Below, piece by piece: positions 1 through 24,890 of a stretch of DNA of 64,000 nt. Position numbers and translations under genes: made by a program. Under the pieces are notes generated by a model, which was not told the origin of the DNA, did no database searches, and was given only the letters and a program-made list of their open reading frames with translations. The DNA is taken from assembly GCA_030141605.1 (NCBI GenBank), contig JAQGDQ010000399.1:77001-141000 (forward strand), given 5' to 3'. This DNA is from Tubiluchus corallicola (lineage: Eukaryota > Priapulida > Priapulimorpha > Priapulimorphida > Tubiluchidae). Position 1 is the first letter of the stretch. The number at the start of each line of letters is the position of its first letter.

Positions 1-3000
1 ATTCGTGGACGCATGCACGTCAAAACTACACAACCAGATGAAGGGTTTTATACAAAACGTGTCAATACCAAGACGTATGAACTAATTTCATTCGACGATC
101 CCATAATCGAGAAGGGAGCATCAAGGTAGGAGGAAAAATGTCCCAACTTTTGAGTGATCTTTTGTGATTAGGAGTCTAGTCACATAGTAAATTATAATTT
201 TTCACTGCACAAGTTGTATTTTTTAAATAATGAAAAGCAAATTTCCTGCTAGGTTATTAAACACATTTCTTTCACATATGTGCTGAAAGCTATAGTCACA
301 TCCTGTGCTCTTCTGGTCACAAACATAAACTAACACACATTTTGGGTTTTTCAGTCACCTCATTTCAGTTGCTAGTACAGGTGATGTAGAATAAAAAAAG
401 TATTCGAGTAATTACGCTTGCACTGTGCTTGTAATTATCCAACTTTTAAACTATTCTATCTTTACATATCGGCTAGTCGACTACACGCAATACAGCAGTC
501 ACATTTGAGCAGGTGTCTTAGTTTGTTACCTTAACCGATGCCCAATATACAGCAAAATCATATTGTCAGTTTGGTTGTACCTGCGTTGGCATTAAGTTGA
601 TCAACTTACAGCACCTTTTTCATCGAACGTCAGCATGCCATGCGAACCCTTTACTTCAATAAGCCAAAAGCCTTGTTCAGCGATCTATACAAAAATAATC
701 AATTGTCGCTAAGCTTAAGGAAAACACAATTTTTAAATGATGCCCAGTTTCTAAATTCTAGTGCTGGAACATCTATTTAATTGCTGTTTATAATTCTTCT
801 ATAGGTATGTCCAAATGACACAAGACGTGAAACATCAGTCAATGATACTGTCACCTAGTGAAGCTCAACCAACCTTACCTAGCCGGTCTTTGAGTGAGAT
901 TGTCGAATTTTCTAGCCCGCGATTTGGCAATGTTTACGAACCGGTAGAAACAATAGATAATGTTTATGATGTGCCACTGACCAATGGTTGCGATAGGTAC
1001 TTGATCACTGATTGTTGAATAATAAAACTGCTTTAGTATAATTTTGTCTTTCCTGTTTAGTATAGTGTATCTGGACAACTGTGAGTAGTTTTAAATTTCA
1101 TTCATGCATTTCTTTCATACACCAAAGTAAGCTATATTTTGCTGATACTGTTTATCTTGTTTTGTTATAAAGTCAAAAAGGATAAACTAAGAAACATTTT
1201 AATATTTTTGAATACGTGTTATAAGCTTAATAATAAGTAAATTGGACTGCATGATCATCGAAACAGGCGTGAACTTCTGAAATATAGAATAGTTAGTAAG
1301 CGTTGATGATTGAATTTTGCCTGTTATTGAAGTTGGTGGACACCTCTGAACCTGTATAGCACGGAAGAAGTTACACACTTAGTTTGTTACAGTTAACTGG
1401 AAAATTTTGTAGATATGACTTCAAATTAAACTAGACCATTGGGTCATAATTCGCTTTGGTTGCTTTTTTGCTTTTCTAAATGATTAATGAATGTGCCAGT
1501 GTTAGGTACCTTGATTTTGATTTACATCTTAGATGAGCTTAATTTTTCATTTTTCAAGTCTACAGCTGTTCCAAATGGGGCACTTTCATGGATTTTGAAA
1601 ATGAATTCCTTCAAATTATGGAAATTGTGACTGTCACTCTAAAGAATGTTCAGTGAATAGTGATCCTGGCAATATTCTAACATTATAATTTATAATGAAG
1701 TATATTCTACAGGAAAAATGATTCTCTCTTAAACGTTTCTGTGGATCATGGTGATGCTCCTCCACCTATTCCTCAACGGAGCAGCTCCGTGAAGAGCGAG
1801 AAGACTACATCCATGTCCCTGTTTCAATCTGGAGAACTGGAAACGTTGTTCTCATCATCACCAGCAAGTCAACCTACCATTCCTACTCCATTGCAACTTT
1901 CTAAAATTCCTACTGGGTTTGTGTGCATCTAGCATCTACGTTCTTTGCCATTTTCTTCTCAAGAATAAATGCTTCAGTAGTGTTAAAATATTGTCATTGT
2001 TTAGTATATGTACTGCTAATAGTCACAGGAAAAAAGTCACCATTTTAGCTAAGAAAAAGTCAGAATTAATTTTGCCTAGGGCTAGGGTTAGAATTAGGGT
2101 TATTTACTTTTTTCCTGTTTTTTTTTCTGAGGCTTTTTAACTGCGACATTTTCACCTTGGCTTTATTACCTGGATTGGTTTAGTTTTTATGTTTTTTTTG
2201 AATTTACACAATCATACAAGTCTTTTTTATGTTTTACTTTCAGAACTGGAAGAATTTAGTATGAGCCCATGTCATACTTGATTCCAATAAAGCCCACTTT
2301 TCAGCAAATAACATGTTGAAAGACAAAATTTTTCACTGTGTGAAAGCTTTTGTATCATTAAATGCTTTTTTTATTTTTGTTGCTTCAACTTTGCAATGAT
2401 TTTTACTGCAATTGTAGAAACTTGGATGATGACGACATAGCGAGACATTACGATGCTGCAGTCACTCCACTTTCCCAAGTGCAGCAGGAAAACAACTCTC
2501 TCTATGATTTTCCACTACAGAATACAGCTAGGCTGGCAGCACCATTAATGCCTCAAGCACCCGCAAACTCTCCCCCAAAAGAATCTCCACCCCCACTACC
2601 GAGGTATGCGCTTAATTAGTTACACAAAGGGTTATACATTTTTTGTTTTTCCACTAATAACATTAAAAGGTGTCTCTTGGAATGCAACAAGCACGATTCA
2701 GTGCAATGTTAGAACATTTAATATGAAGCAACTTTAGTGCAAACACATTTTGCTCATGTTTTTCTCAGTGACTGGTAGATTTTCAGTGGTGGCTTGCATT
2801 GCACTGTTGTGCTTAAACACTTGAATTTTGTAGGGCGATTGTATAATCAGAAAATTATTTGAGTTAGTTCCTTGATAATAATCATCACTTAATAATTAAT
2901 ATTTATTTAACTTTTGCTTTTGCATAATTATTAAGTGTTTTCATTTGCCGTCTTTTGTTAAATTGGCATAAAAGCTTGTCAGTGAGTGATGACTAAACAT

Positions 3001-6000
3001 ATGAGGAGTGGGTCAGTAAGAGAATCAGTGAATAAACTACTAATGTGTAGTTTGTTAAATCTTGCTAAAGTTTCATGTCGTTTAATCTTTCGACAAATTT
3101 GTTACTTCAGGACAACACCGCCACCAAAACCACTGTCACCTTTGGGATTCCAAGCTTCCTTGATGGCGGAAATTGCGACAGAATCAGGACAAGCTTACCC
3201 ATTTCCAATAACAGAAGCTTCTAATGGTAAAACTGAACAGTTTAGATGAAGTTTGGGTGGATTTATCTAAACACTATAAACCAAATAATGAGCATTGCAA
3301 AGTTTTGTATGCTTTTGAAACCAGTAGACCTCTATACTTTTTTGCAGTATGTGAAAGCTAATAGTAACGTAGAATTGAAAAGTTCTGACAATTATTTTTA
3401 TTAGACAATAGATGGATCATAAAATAACTGTAGTAAACTGATTAGTATTATCCCTGACTGAAAACTGCTAAAACCCACTGTTGTAAATGTTGATTGTTCC
3501 TTGCATTATTCTTCCAAGAGAAAAAATGGTTCAGTACTTTCCCAAATTAACTGTCAACTAACGATATCATTAATTATGATTGTGGTTGTCAGATTTTTGT
3601 CATAAACCATTGCGGTTTATTTTACCAATCATTACCCATTGCAGGTTGGAGAAAGGACATACTGAAAAATTGTTGACTAGTTGGGATTTGAACTTGAATC
3701 CTGGGTTTAGTACTCCCACACTCTACCAGCCCAGCATGAGTAGTTACCAGAACAGGCCTAAGATGTCCTCATTGTAGCTCACAATCCATCAGCTGGCAAT
3801 CACATAATTAATGAAAAAGAAAACATTTTGATACTATCAAAAATAGTTCTAAAAAACATTGCCGCTTCAAAATATCATTCAGTGAAGTATTTTTGCTAAT
3901 GAACTGAAGGGTATTAGTGAGCGATTTTAACATGTAGCAGTATGTTGAATGGCTGTTGCCCTTACAATAATAATTGTGACAATAATTATAATCGTTTTTA
4001 ATTTAACTACTGTTGATGCACCCAAGTAAAATATCCAAAAGAAAAATCTAACTCCGGCCTTACTGGATGCTATAAACCTGAAATTAATTTATTCAGTATA
4101 AAGATGTGATTCAACAACAAAGAAAAGCAAACAATAGAAAAATAATTAACAGATTAACAGGTGAAAATTACAGCAGCTAAGTAAAAATATGATGTTTCCA
4201 ATAATAGCCTAATCGATTTCTGATCTATAGCAAAAATAGCAAATTATTGCGTTAATTTACAAGATAAAAATAATTTAGACTAAATTAATTAACAGAACTT
4301 ACAATTTGGTGATTAAATGGCATCCTGGATAACAAAACAGTGTTTAATGAGTTCACCAGAACTACATCAGTAAAAAAAACTATAATCTGTGTATGTATAC
4401 GTGTAAGTATGAACAGGTAAAACAGGTCATGAAAGTCGTGACTACACCTAAAGTTGGGTTCTAATATCTGATTGGCTGTAATGAATGACAAAGTTAAACA
4501 AGGTTACAGCTAAAAAGATTTCACAAACGTTAACTGGCTGTTGCCCCACAATTATGGCGTATTCAGAGGTAGCGACTTCTCTCGCAACTTGTTGCGCAAC
4601 TTCTTTCTGAGAGTAAAGTTGTAGTGTGTATGAACAGCTTGGCAACTTCTCTCGCAACTTGTTGCACATGTAAATGGCTTGGCAACTTTACTCTCAGAGA
4701 GAAATTGTGCAACAAGTTGCGAGAGAAGTCTCTACGTCTGAACATGCCGTTAGTATTGCATAATAGTGATCCCGCTATTCATAATGGCATTTTGCAATCG
4801 AAGCTACAGTGCTATGCATTTTTTCTTGCTACATTTTTCAATGTGTTTTGATGTAGTTTGTGATTTTTGTTTTAACAGTCTTGTTTTTATAATTTGTTTA
4901 ATGTTTTTCAGATTTTCATTCGAGTATGCAACATGACTTTCCTTTGTCAAACCCCTCCGAAGCAGCTTCTTCATTATCAAAACCAAAGCCGAAGCCGAGA
5001 ATGAGGCAAAGTTTCAAAAAGCCAGATGAAGAGCGAGTCAGCGAGATAGAACCCGAATCACTGTACAATGTACCTAACCAGGTGAGTTACTTAATAAACG
5101 TACATCAGCTATAAAGCATTAGTGGTCATTATAACTCATGCTATTCATAGAAGTATTGATTACTGTCATTCTCAAGCTATTTTATAAATTTGGATTAGGT
5201 TCATGAATTACCTAAAATATTCATTTTAGATTGATTCATTGCTAGTAGCAAGATTAATCAGTGTGTTTTTAAGATGCACTCTAGATATTCCTAACCAAAT
5301 TATGATTATGTATGCCATGGGCCCAAAATCTCATTTTAGCAGATGCCATTTTATGTTCCCGTTAATGCTGCTATTAATAATGGCATTAGATAAAATGCAA
5401 ATGTTGCATAGATTGTATGCATCCCAGAGTCTCTCATGAAATTTAGTCATACCACGCCACTAATAATGGTCACTCACGCCATCACTGAATTATATCTATC
5501 TTTCTTTCTGTTTCTTATTATAGACTTTCTTTTTTAAAAAATGCCTTTTAGATTTGTTTGTCTGGAGCAAACAGTTGTGCATACTCTTCTAAGGCAGTAG
5601 TCGGTTATTTGATAACTGGCAGGTAAGCAAATAGTAAAGCAGAACTTTCAGCATACAGTAGCCTGCAGGTGCAGAGGCAAGCAAAAATTGTGTATTAACA
5701 AAGATAACACTCCTAGTCATGGGTCTGTAGAGAGTGGGAGCCTGCAAGCCAAGTGGCAGGTATTATTCGAATTAGATGTTCGCGACTTGACTTTGTCTGA
5801 CTCATTACCAAGGCTCTGTCTCTAGAATGAGCCACTAAACCTACAGGCAGATATCATCCATTTTTGGGGGTATATACATTCTCTCTCTACTAGGTAAATA
5901 CTAAACAGCCCGAATCAGCATGACAATTGTAACTACCCAGAATGAGACATTTGAAGCGGTTCAACTACCCACTCCTTCACCATCCTCGGTGCCTTTATAA

Positions 6001-7405
6001 CTTTGGTAGCCATGATGACTATGCTACTACGAGACCATGCACCTCACCTTAAAAAAATGTGAATATTTCAATGATTGTATTGTAAGTAGTGTCTCAGCCT
6101 TGTGAGTATGCTTTGCTTATATTAAATATGAAGTTTATATTTGTCACAGGTGGTGAGAGAAGTACGTCCACCGATACCACCAAGACAGCCAAGGACTTTC
6201 GGTACAATTGCAGAATGGTTAAATTCATTATCATTAGACATGTATGTTTTTACTCATTTTCTTTCCAGCTTCAACTAACTATAGCACATTCGATTAACAT
6301 TTAGCTTTCTGACATAGATACAAGTGAGCAGATACAGATATCTTCTTTATTTATGTATACTAAGATAGTTTTATGCTTTGCAACTCAATCTGAAGAAGCC
6401 TTGTATTTTTCTCTAATTCTTGACTGTTAAGCTTTAGGTTACAAAGTGAAGCAATTTGATCACTATGAATGGAATTTAACTGTACCTGTCCATCGATTAT
6501 ACCATAAAAAAGTTGGCCTGTTGTCAATCGGCAAGTATGGCAACATTCGTATTCAAAAATGGCATTTTGTTAGAATTACATACAGTAAGTTCTCGTTTAA
6601 CACCGCCCCACTTAGCAATGTTTCCTTTTAACGACGCTAATTATTGATGCCTTTTTTCACTTAACGTCGCATGTTTTGTATTAAGGACGATTTTTTAGCC
6701 TTATTTTAGGCACTAAATTCTGTTTACTGTGTTTGCTTGCATTCTCCAAATGATTCCCGCTACTTAACCCAGATAACTGTGTAGTTATTGCACAAATAAT
6801 AATGTGCCCAACTAAACCGAAAGCAGGCAGTCAAACCGTGATGATTCATTGCTTTCCGACGTTAGACAAAATTTATTTAGTTGATAAAACTTTTTCATGC
6901 TATGTAGTTAATTGCTGTATTCACCTCATTTGCATATTAGCTGTGGCAAATGCAATACTCAAAATGACCTTGATACCGAAAACAGGTTGAAAGTAAGAAA
7001 ATGGGATGTGGTAAATGTGATGCAGTGTGGTAAGGAAGCACTGGCAGAAAAAAAGAAAAAATCTAAGCAACCAACACTAATTCTTTTAAAAAAAGGGAAT
7101 GAATGGGAGAAAAAATGGCTGAAGGAGAACAACCGTAGGAGGAAGGGCCTATGTTAGATTAGATTTTAGTTTTCACACTTCAATTTCTCATTACTATTGC
7201 TAGCTTAACTTATTGCTTGCATTGTTTTAATTTTCTATGATGATACTTCAGGTACACGAATTTATTCATGTGTCACGGCTGGGATTCGTTGGCATTTATG
7301 AATGACATAACTGAAGATGATCTAGAAGACATGGGTATCAGCAATTCAGAACACAAGCACAAGATTCTTGCTAGTGCACGCACGACATTGCAGCGATACA
7401 CATGA
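1..7405 (+). CDS. INPPL1: SHIP2-like inositol polyphosphate 5-phosphatase, C-terminal exons (partial)
   Basis: SHIP enzymes remove the 5-phosphate of PtdIns(3,4,5)P3 at the plasma membrane. Only the region after the catalytic/C2 part lies here. Eight exons join in phase: 1-125, 805-996, 1713-1916, 2418-2603, 3111-3226, 4912-5081, 6150-6241 and 7252-7405 (1239 nt; 412 codons plus TGA). Every junction has GT/AG. Exon 1 (IRGRMHVK...TYELISFDD) resembles the end of the SHIP C2-like region. The middle is proline-rich, with SH3-type motifs (PPPIPQR, PPPLPR, RPPIPPRQPR) and tyrosines in YxxP settings (YDVP, YDFP, YPFP, YNVP). The end is a SAM domain (TIAEWLNSLSLDMY, then GWDSLAFMNDITEDDLEDMG) closest in my recollection to the SHIP2 SAM domain. 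The SH2 and phosphatase domains must lie left of the window. Assignment to SHIP2 rather than another SAM protein rests on the SAM sequence plus the exon 1 match; moderately sure. Confidence 0.8.
2024..2119. repeat. Small foldback with telomere-like core
   Basis: A perfect 13-bp inverted pair (acaggaaaaaagt at 2025-2037; its complement at 2106-2118) flanks an interior containing degenerate TTAGGG-like units (gggctagggttagaattagggtta, 2080-2103). It lies in the SHIP intron between 1917 and 2417. A second foldback of similar design sits at 20056-20189. Confidence 0.45.
3567..3814 (-). mobile_element. Foldback element with tRNA-like core, old copy
   Basis: The ends are a perfect 12-bp inverted repeat (tcattaattatg / cataattaatga). 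On the minus strand the centre reads like a tRNA-derived promoter: an A-box-like GCTGGTAGAGTG, then about 25 nt further on a B-box-like GTTCAAATCCC. The same arrangement is seen at 42350-42643, so this is a dispersed family. It lies in a SHIP intron. Confidence 0.5.
4556..4748. mobile_element. MITE-like element with long terminal inverted repeats
   Basis: The left arm (4556-4622) and right arm (4680-4748) are inverted copies over about 65 bp, sharing cttctctcgcaacttgttgc and ctgagagtaaagttg. A third, shorter copy of the arm (4641-4668) lies in the middle. There is no coding capacity. The element sits in the SHIP intron 3227-4911. Superfamily not recognised. Confidence 0.6.
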
Positions 7406-10400
7406 TATGCTATTGATGCGTTTACAGTTCACTGATTCTCTATATATAAATGATGCTGAAGATGATGTGTTGTTTGCTATGTTGTCTATCAACTGCACTG
7501 ACTATCAATTACGGTCATAACATGCATACTGTAATTAACAAATGTGCTAGGAATACGAACATATAATTTGACAGCGTGAAAGAGTTTTTACAGTTAATAG
7601 CTTTTGATAATTACTGTGATCAGATGTAAAACTTATCTAAATGTCTGTGAAACTTTTTTCAGTTAAACACTATTGCTCCGCTTCATTATCAGCAGCCATA
7701 TAACTACAATGCGTTATGTTTGCAGTATAATGTTTGCCTTTTGTATAACTGAGGTGATAACGGGTATTTCAATAAGTTCTTTCTGCTCACAATGTGGCTT
7801 TAAGTGCTCTGTTTGCTTCTTAAGCTACATTTATTTTTGTAACCTTTTTACAATTGCTCATGCAATCCGCCCATGTTTTATATTACCATAAGTTTTTTCG
7901 TAAGTTTTGGTGATGGCTTCTTAAAGAATTGTTTGTCACCAACAATGTTGGTCTTTTCAATTACAGCCTTGTTAACTATAGTTTTTTTAAAATAAACTTC
8001 TACTCGAGTTGAGCACGTGCATGCATTTTGTTAAGCAACATCACCTAAATTAGTCAGGAATCATTCTTGAAGTCCATGTTTGGTTATTTCCAATTTTGTG
8101 ACTTTGGCTTGCTCTAACGGCAGTTTAGCCTTCTGTATTCTTTTGCTTTAGTTTAACTGTAGTGACCTTAAACTTGTTGATTTTCCTGATTTTATTTCTT
8201 CTATAATATCCTTGTTTCTGTATCGAATTTATAATTAGAGGAGACAAAAATAATTTTCTGCCATCTTTTGTTGAATTTGAACGTAATTAGTAAGAAATTT
8301 CTATTTGTAATTAGTAACATATGTAGCTATATATTTTAAGTAATTTGAAAATCGCAAACATTTATATTTTACTTGTCTGCATGTATATTTTGACATCAGA
8401 ATCAAGTCATTATAACGACAGTTAGGAGCAGCGTTTTTATTCAGCGAAAGTTACTTAATATTGGGTAGCAAGTGGCCACATGCTATTTTGTCATTATTTA
8501 GTTTAGTACAAGAACATTTGTAACAATAACTCTTGTTACTCTTAAAACAAGTTCGTCGTGATTTAGATTAGTGAAGAAGTGTGTGACTTTGTACCGTCTT
8601 TTGTTTCAATATAACACAGCAGAGCTTTGTACAAAATGCCCAAAATGTTACTACATTTATATGATCATGTTTTCTTAGTAATTTTATCGTTATGTATTAC
8701 TCTTTTTTTTGAGGTGATAACTGATAACTCTACGCACCTTTTTATGACTTAAATTATGCTAATTCGTGAAATGTAGAAAATCTGCTAATGTAAACGGCAA
8801 TGCATTGTACTATTTCCGGTACTATTATTATTTGACCAAACTCGAAGCCAGACTTGGTAGTTATTCGAGGCTTAGCATCAAATAAGTGAGCTTGGCAGCT
8901 TTTATAGTATTTAAATTATAAGGCTGATGTAAATATCTGTATGGTTTCTGTGATAAGTATCGTCTGTGTGGAGCTTTTTATTAGCAGATTTGTAAGGCTC
9001 ATAATGGCATTGAAGTCAACCGTTCTTTATCTATCTGTGATTAAATCTTCGAAACAAATATGAATAAAATATTGATTATGCTGACGCTGCTAGGTTATAA
9101 CCTATGCTTACTTTGTAACTTAATGATAAATTTTATTGCATTTTAGGGATTTTCACTAATATTTGCATTTTATTAATTAAAATTTTACCATTTGAATATG
9201 TCATTTTTTTAAATATTTTTTATAGAAAGCTGTTTGCTTGGACCAAATATATCAAAATTACTGTTACTCTTGCCCTCGATCAATGTCATTTGTCCTGGCA
9301 CTTATATGTTATGATAATAAATTTAATATAATATTAACTTATAACTAATTCATGACTGTGTTGTATTTTTTATTGGAAAGATGGCATAATAAATATAAGC
9401 AAACCATGGTTTAATTAGCACCTTGTAGGGTTTGCTCAACACTGAATGGCAGCTGAACAGCTACATTCTGATGAGTCTATACTATTCTACTCGCTATTCT
9501 TGCGGACATTTTAAGTCCAGCTTTTGCAAAATACATAATTATTCTCTCTCGCACAGCTCACCAGAAAATTAGTGATGACATGTACTTGCGTGCAACTGTC
9601 AATAAAATTATTATGGAAAGCTGCATTAATAACTACGAAGTTATTGTTTTAATTTTATACTCTGGTGCATTGTACCTGCAAAATGCATAAACGTAATTAA
9701 TAAATATGAATAAAAGAGGCCGTATTTATCATCTTTGTTAGTATTGCTATCATTATCGCTATCGATGTCATGATAACTACTGTTGTTCTTCCATTGTTCT
9801 TCACATTGTTTCTAATATGTGTTCCGAGCTACGAAAATAAGACCAATTCTGGGTGGCTGTGTAGCACTCATAGGTGTTTTATAAAAAGATATTCAAAAAT
9901 CACTATTGTTCGTGCTGATAATTGTTGTACTTGTTACTGTTTATTTGTTATTGTTGTTGTTCTCTTTAATGTGGTTGTAATTGTCGTCATTTATATTCTC
10001 TGAATCCTCATTGTGGTTGTTGAGTGACCAACTGCAATGATGTAAAGCTAGTGAACTCCAGAAATTTCATGTAAACACAACAATAAACGACGCTTGTTGA
10101 TGTGCTATCTTCTTTTATGTCTTAATAAATTTTGGAGGTTGGAAGCATTATGGCTCAGTAACAGTTTTGGCTTTTTTTGGGTACAATAAGCAAGGTACCA
10201 ACTACTGAGTTGTTTGTTAACAGTTGTCCTTTTACCTTATGCCTAAAGGTCGCACTATTACTTCAAAGTGCTAAGCGTCACGGCACGTTGGTCGTGAATA
10301 ATTCTCTTTAATACGTCAATTTAGCGATTCGTTCTGGAATGAGAGTTCATAGGCAACCGGAAGTTGAAGAGAAACACCGGTTTACGTTTTGGGTTAGGTG

Positions 10401-10835
10401 ATTTCGAGTTTTTGTACTAATAAATGTGGATACTACTGTGTTAATTAAAGGTAAATTTTCAATACTAACGTATATCTGTAATGTTTTGTGTATTATGGTA
10501 TTTTCAGTCAATTCTTTAACAGCGTAACCAACGTATGTCGATTTATAATTAGAGAATGTGCAGTCTATCTCGGATGTATGCACAAAATCATGATTGTCTT
10601 TTGGTTATTTTTCTCTAAGACTTTGTAAGGTGGAGTGTCTAAAATCGCCTCACTAAAACGTCTTTAACAATCTTATATGTACAATGCTTTATGTACACTG
10701 AGCACAAAACATTACCCAGAACCTTACTTCTTGCCATTCTAGTGTCAATCATCGAGTCAGTTAGGTGGATTTAGAAGCACATGATTAACACATGGTTGTG
10801 CATCACCTCAACGCAAAGTGCTGTCAAACCTGACA

Positions 10836-10900
10836 TATTCAATTCAATTCAATTTACTTTTATTTGCACAAATACATACAATGTACATTGGCAAAGCAAT
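10836..10900 (-). repeat. Probable 3' tail of a LINE on the minus strand
   Basis: The pentamer run attcaattcaattcaattt is followed by AT-rich sequence. Read on the minus strand it is an AAATTGAATTGAATTGAAT tail of the kind that ends CR1/L2-like LINEs. A similar tail in plus orientation occurs at 63830-63852. No RT coding was recognised beside it. Confidence 0.35.
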
Positions 10901-12049
10901 ACACGTTAAATACTACATAAACCGGCTGTGTGCAAAGCTATTTTCATAAACAAATGTTTAGATATGGTATACTGATACTAACATCACAGTTACATAAGAA
11001 TTGTACAACTTAGCAATGGAAAAAGAAAAATGACCTAAAAGTAGTAGGTATCTGTACCAGCTTTTTAAATGAAAGATTATAAAAATAAAATAATGAGAGT
11101 TGAAAAAAAATTTGGTTACAGTCTGCTGCCAAAGTGCCAATTTCTTCTTTCCTAGGAATCGGAGTTGTATGTTGCTAGCAAAGGTTGATTCATGGCTGAG
11201 TGGATAGATGCGCACTCTTTATGTGAGTGGCATATGACTACAATGACGTTAATATACTGCTCTGGGTGGAATAATCCATAAACCTTGGTTGTTCACCTTG
11301 TAAGGGAAGCATGTTTGTACATTTGAATGTGGCTGAGATACTAAGGAATTCTAGTTTAATGGCCCATCTTAGAGGGTATGCTTGATAAGGAACCAAGCTT
11401 CAGTCATACCAGAAACATCTCGTACAGCAGTCCGTGTGTTTGAGTGTGGGATTCCGGCCTGTAGTGTGCTGAATGCTAAAGTATATTAAAAAAATCAACT
11501 AAGCTACTTTGTTTCCTATGGTGGTTTGAAGGTTGAACAAATCTCTCGTAGATTAGCTATAGATAGACGTTAATTACCTAAGTCTACTAAAAACACTCAT
11601 ACGGGGAATATAGCAGCATATACTTAGTTTTGACATTGTTGTTTTAGCAGCTTTCAAAATTATTACATACCTTGAAAATTTGATCTATTTTTATTGTAAT
11701 CATGATAATGTGGGTACGAAAAAGCTGAATGCTTTTGTGCATTGGGTCTTAGAAGTAAGATTTTTAATGTTTATAGCTTTGTTATTTGAAAAGCTTGCAG
11801 TGTGTGCCTATTTTTTGTATCTATTGTATTGTATCAAATTAGCAGTTACGGCTTTCTTTTGCTTATCTTTTGAAAAAAGATTGAAAACAACATTTTACAG
11901 TAATATATGTGCTGTTACTGCAATACAATTTAACTTATCGTCAAAATATTAACGATTTAATTACAGCAAAAAATTTAAGAATCTATTAACAATTGTGCAG
12001 TACAAAAAATTAAATAACCATAACAAAAGCTTGGTATTCATTCTCGAAT

Positions 12050-12392
12050 GACTTGACATCCATTTTATGTACATAATAATAAATAGACATGGATTAATGG
12101 ATAGTTTTTATTCAAATACAAATATTTCGGCACCCATTAGGGGAGCTTTCATCAGTGTAATTAATTGAAAGTAGAATTTACAAGTTTAGAATTTAAAACT
12201 TAACATTAGATTTTAAAATAATCACAATGACATCGAGTACAAAGAGAAAAAATAATGCACTATACTTAGTATAATCTATATAACAGAATCCTAGCAATTA
12301 ATTCATTTTATTCCAACTAGCACCTAATTATTATGTAATAAAGAAATTCCTAGGATAAATTTAGTTGTATAGATTATACTAAGTAAAGTACA
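12050..12392 (-). repeat. Old retroelement terminus plus 136-bp foldback
   Basis: Inverted arms of about 40 bp (12257-12296 and 12345-12392, sharing acttagtataatctata) form a foldback. Downstream of it on the minus strand is a stretch with CTGATGA (12155-12149), a GC-rich short hairpin, and GAAA (12128-12125), followed by AATAAAAA. That layout resembles the hammerhead-like ends known from some Penelope-like elements. Confidence 0.35.
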
Positions 12393-12820
12393 TTTTCTTT
12401 TCATTGTAGTCTAATATCCCTGTGATTCTAAAGTCGAATTTTAAACTCTGAGTTATAGTTTGCACCCACTATGACTAATGGAGTCCTATTATGCAACTTT
12501 TTTGCATTATACAACCATGCATGCAATATATGTGTGCGATGTACAGCATAACACCTTGGGAGCCCCCATGGTTGCATTATGCAGTGAAAATACTTTGATG
12601 TATTGGTATTTAAGTAAAAATCATCCATTGACCAATTCATATCTGCTTAAAAAACTTAGTGTCTATCCAGCTAATTAAAGTGTCTGCTAAAATGTGTAAT
12701 TTTATTGACAATTAAATTAATATGTCATTGAGACTCAGAAATGAGAGCAATTAGTGTCAAGTTTAGTATTCAAAATCTAATCGGCAAAATATTGGAATCA
12801 TGTGATACCAGTATTGCTGA

Positions 12821-24770
<11,950 letters not shown>

Positions 24771-24771
<1 letters not shown>

Positions 24772-24890
24772 ATAAACGTGCCCATCACCAAGTAATGTGA
24801 TCTGAGCAGATTTTTGAGTGCTTGATTTTGTATTTATAATGTAATATGATGGGTAATTTGCATAATTCCAGCTGCTGTGTTATTAATAAA
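24771..24890 (+). terminator. Candidate polyadenylation signals of coronin
   Basis: AATAAA overlaps the coronin stop codon at 24771-24776 and occurs again at 24885-24890. The second is better placed for a normal 3'UTR. Transcript ends cannot be proved from sequence. Confidence 0.3.

Noticed and set aside
6581-7157. Second pogo/Tigger element with a transposase fragment in the last SHIP intron
   Set aside because: The start (cagtaagttctcgtttaac after TA) looks like a Tigger end, but no matching right end was found and the short open frames (6802-6990; 6912-7157) show no clear transposase motif.
9770-10003. Small hydrophobic 77-codon open frame
   Set aside because: T-rich simple composition gives chance Val/Ile/Phe runs; no start context, homology or splice support.
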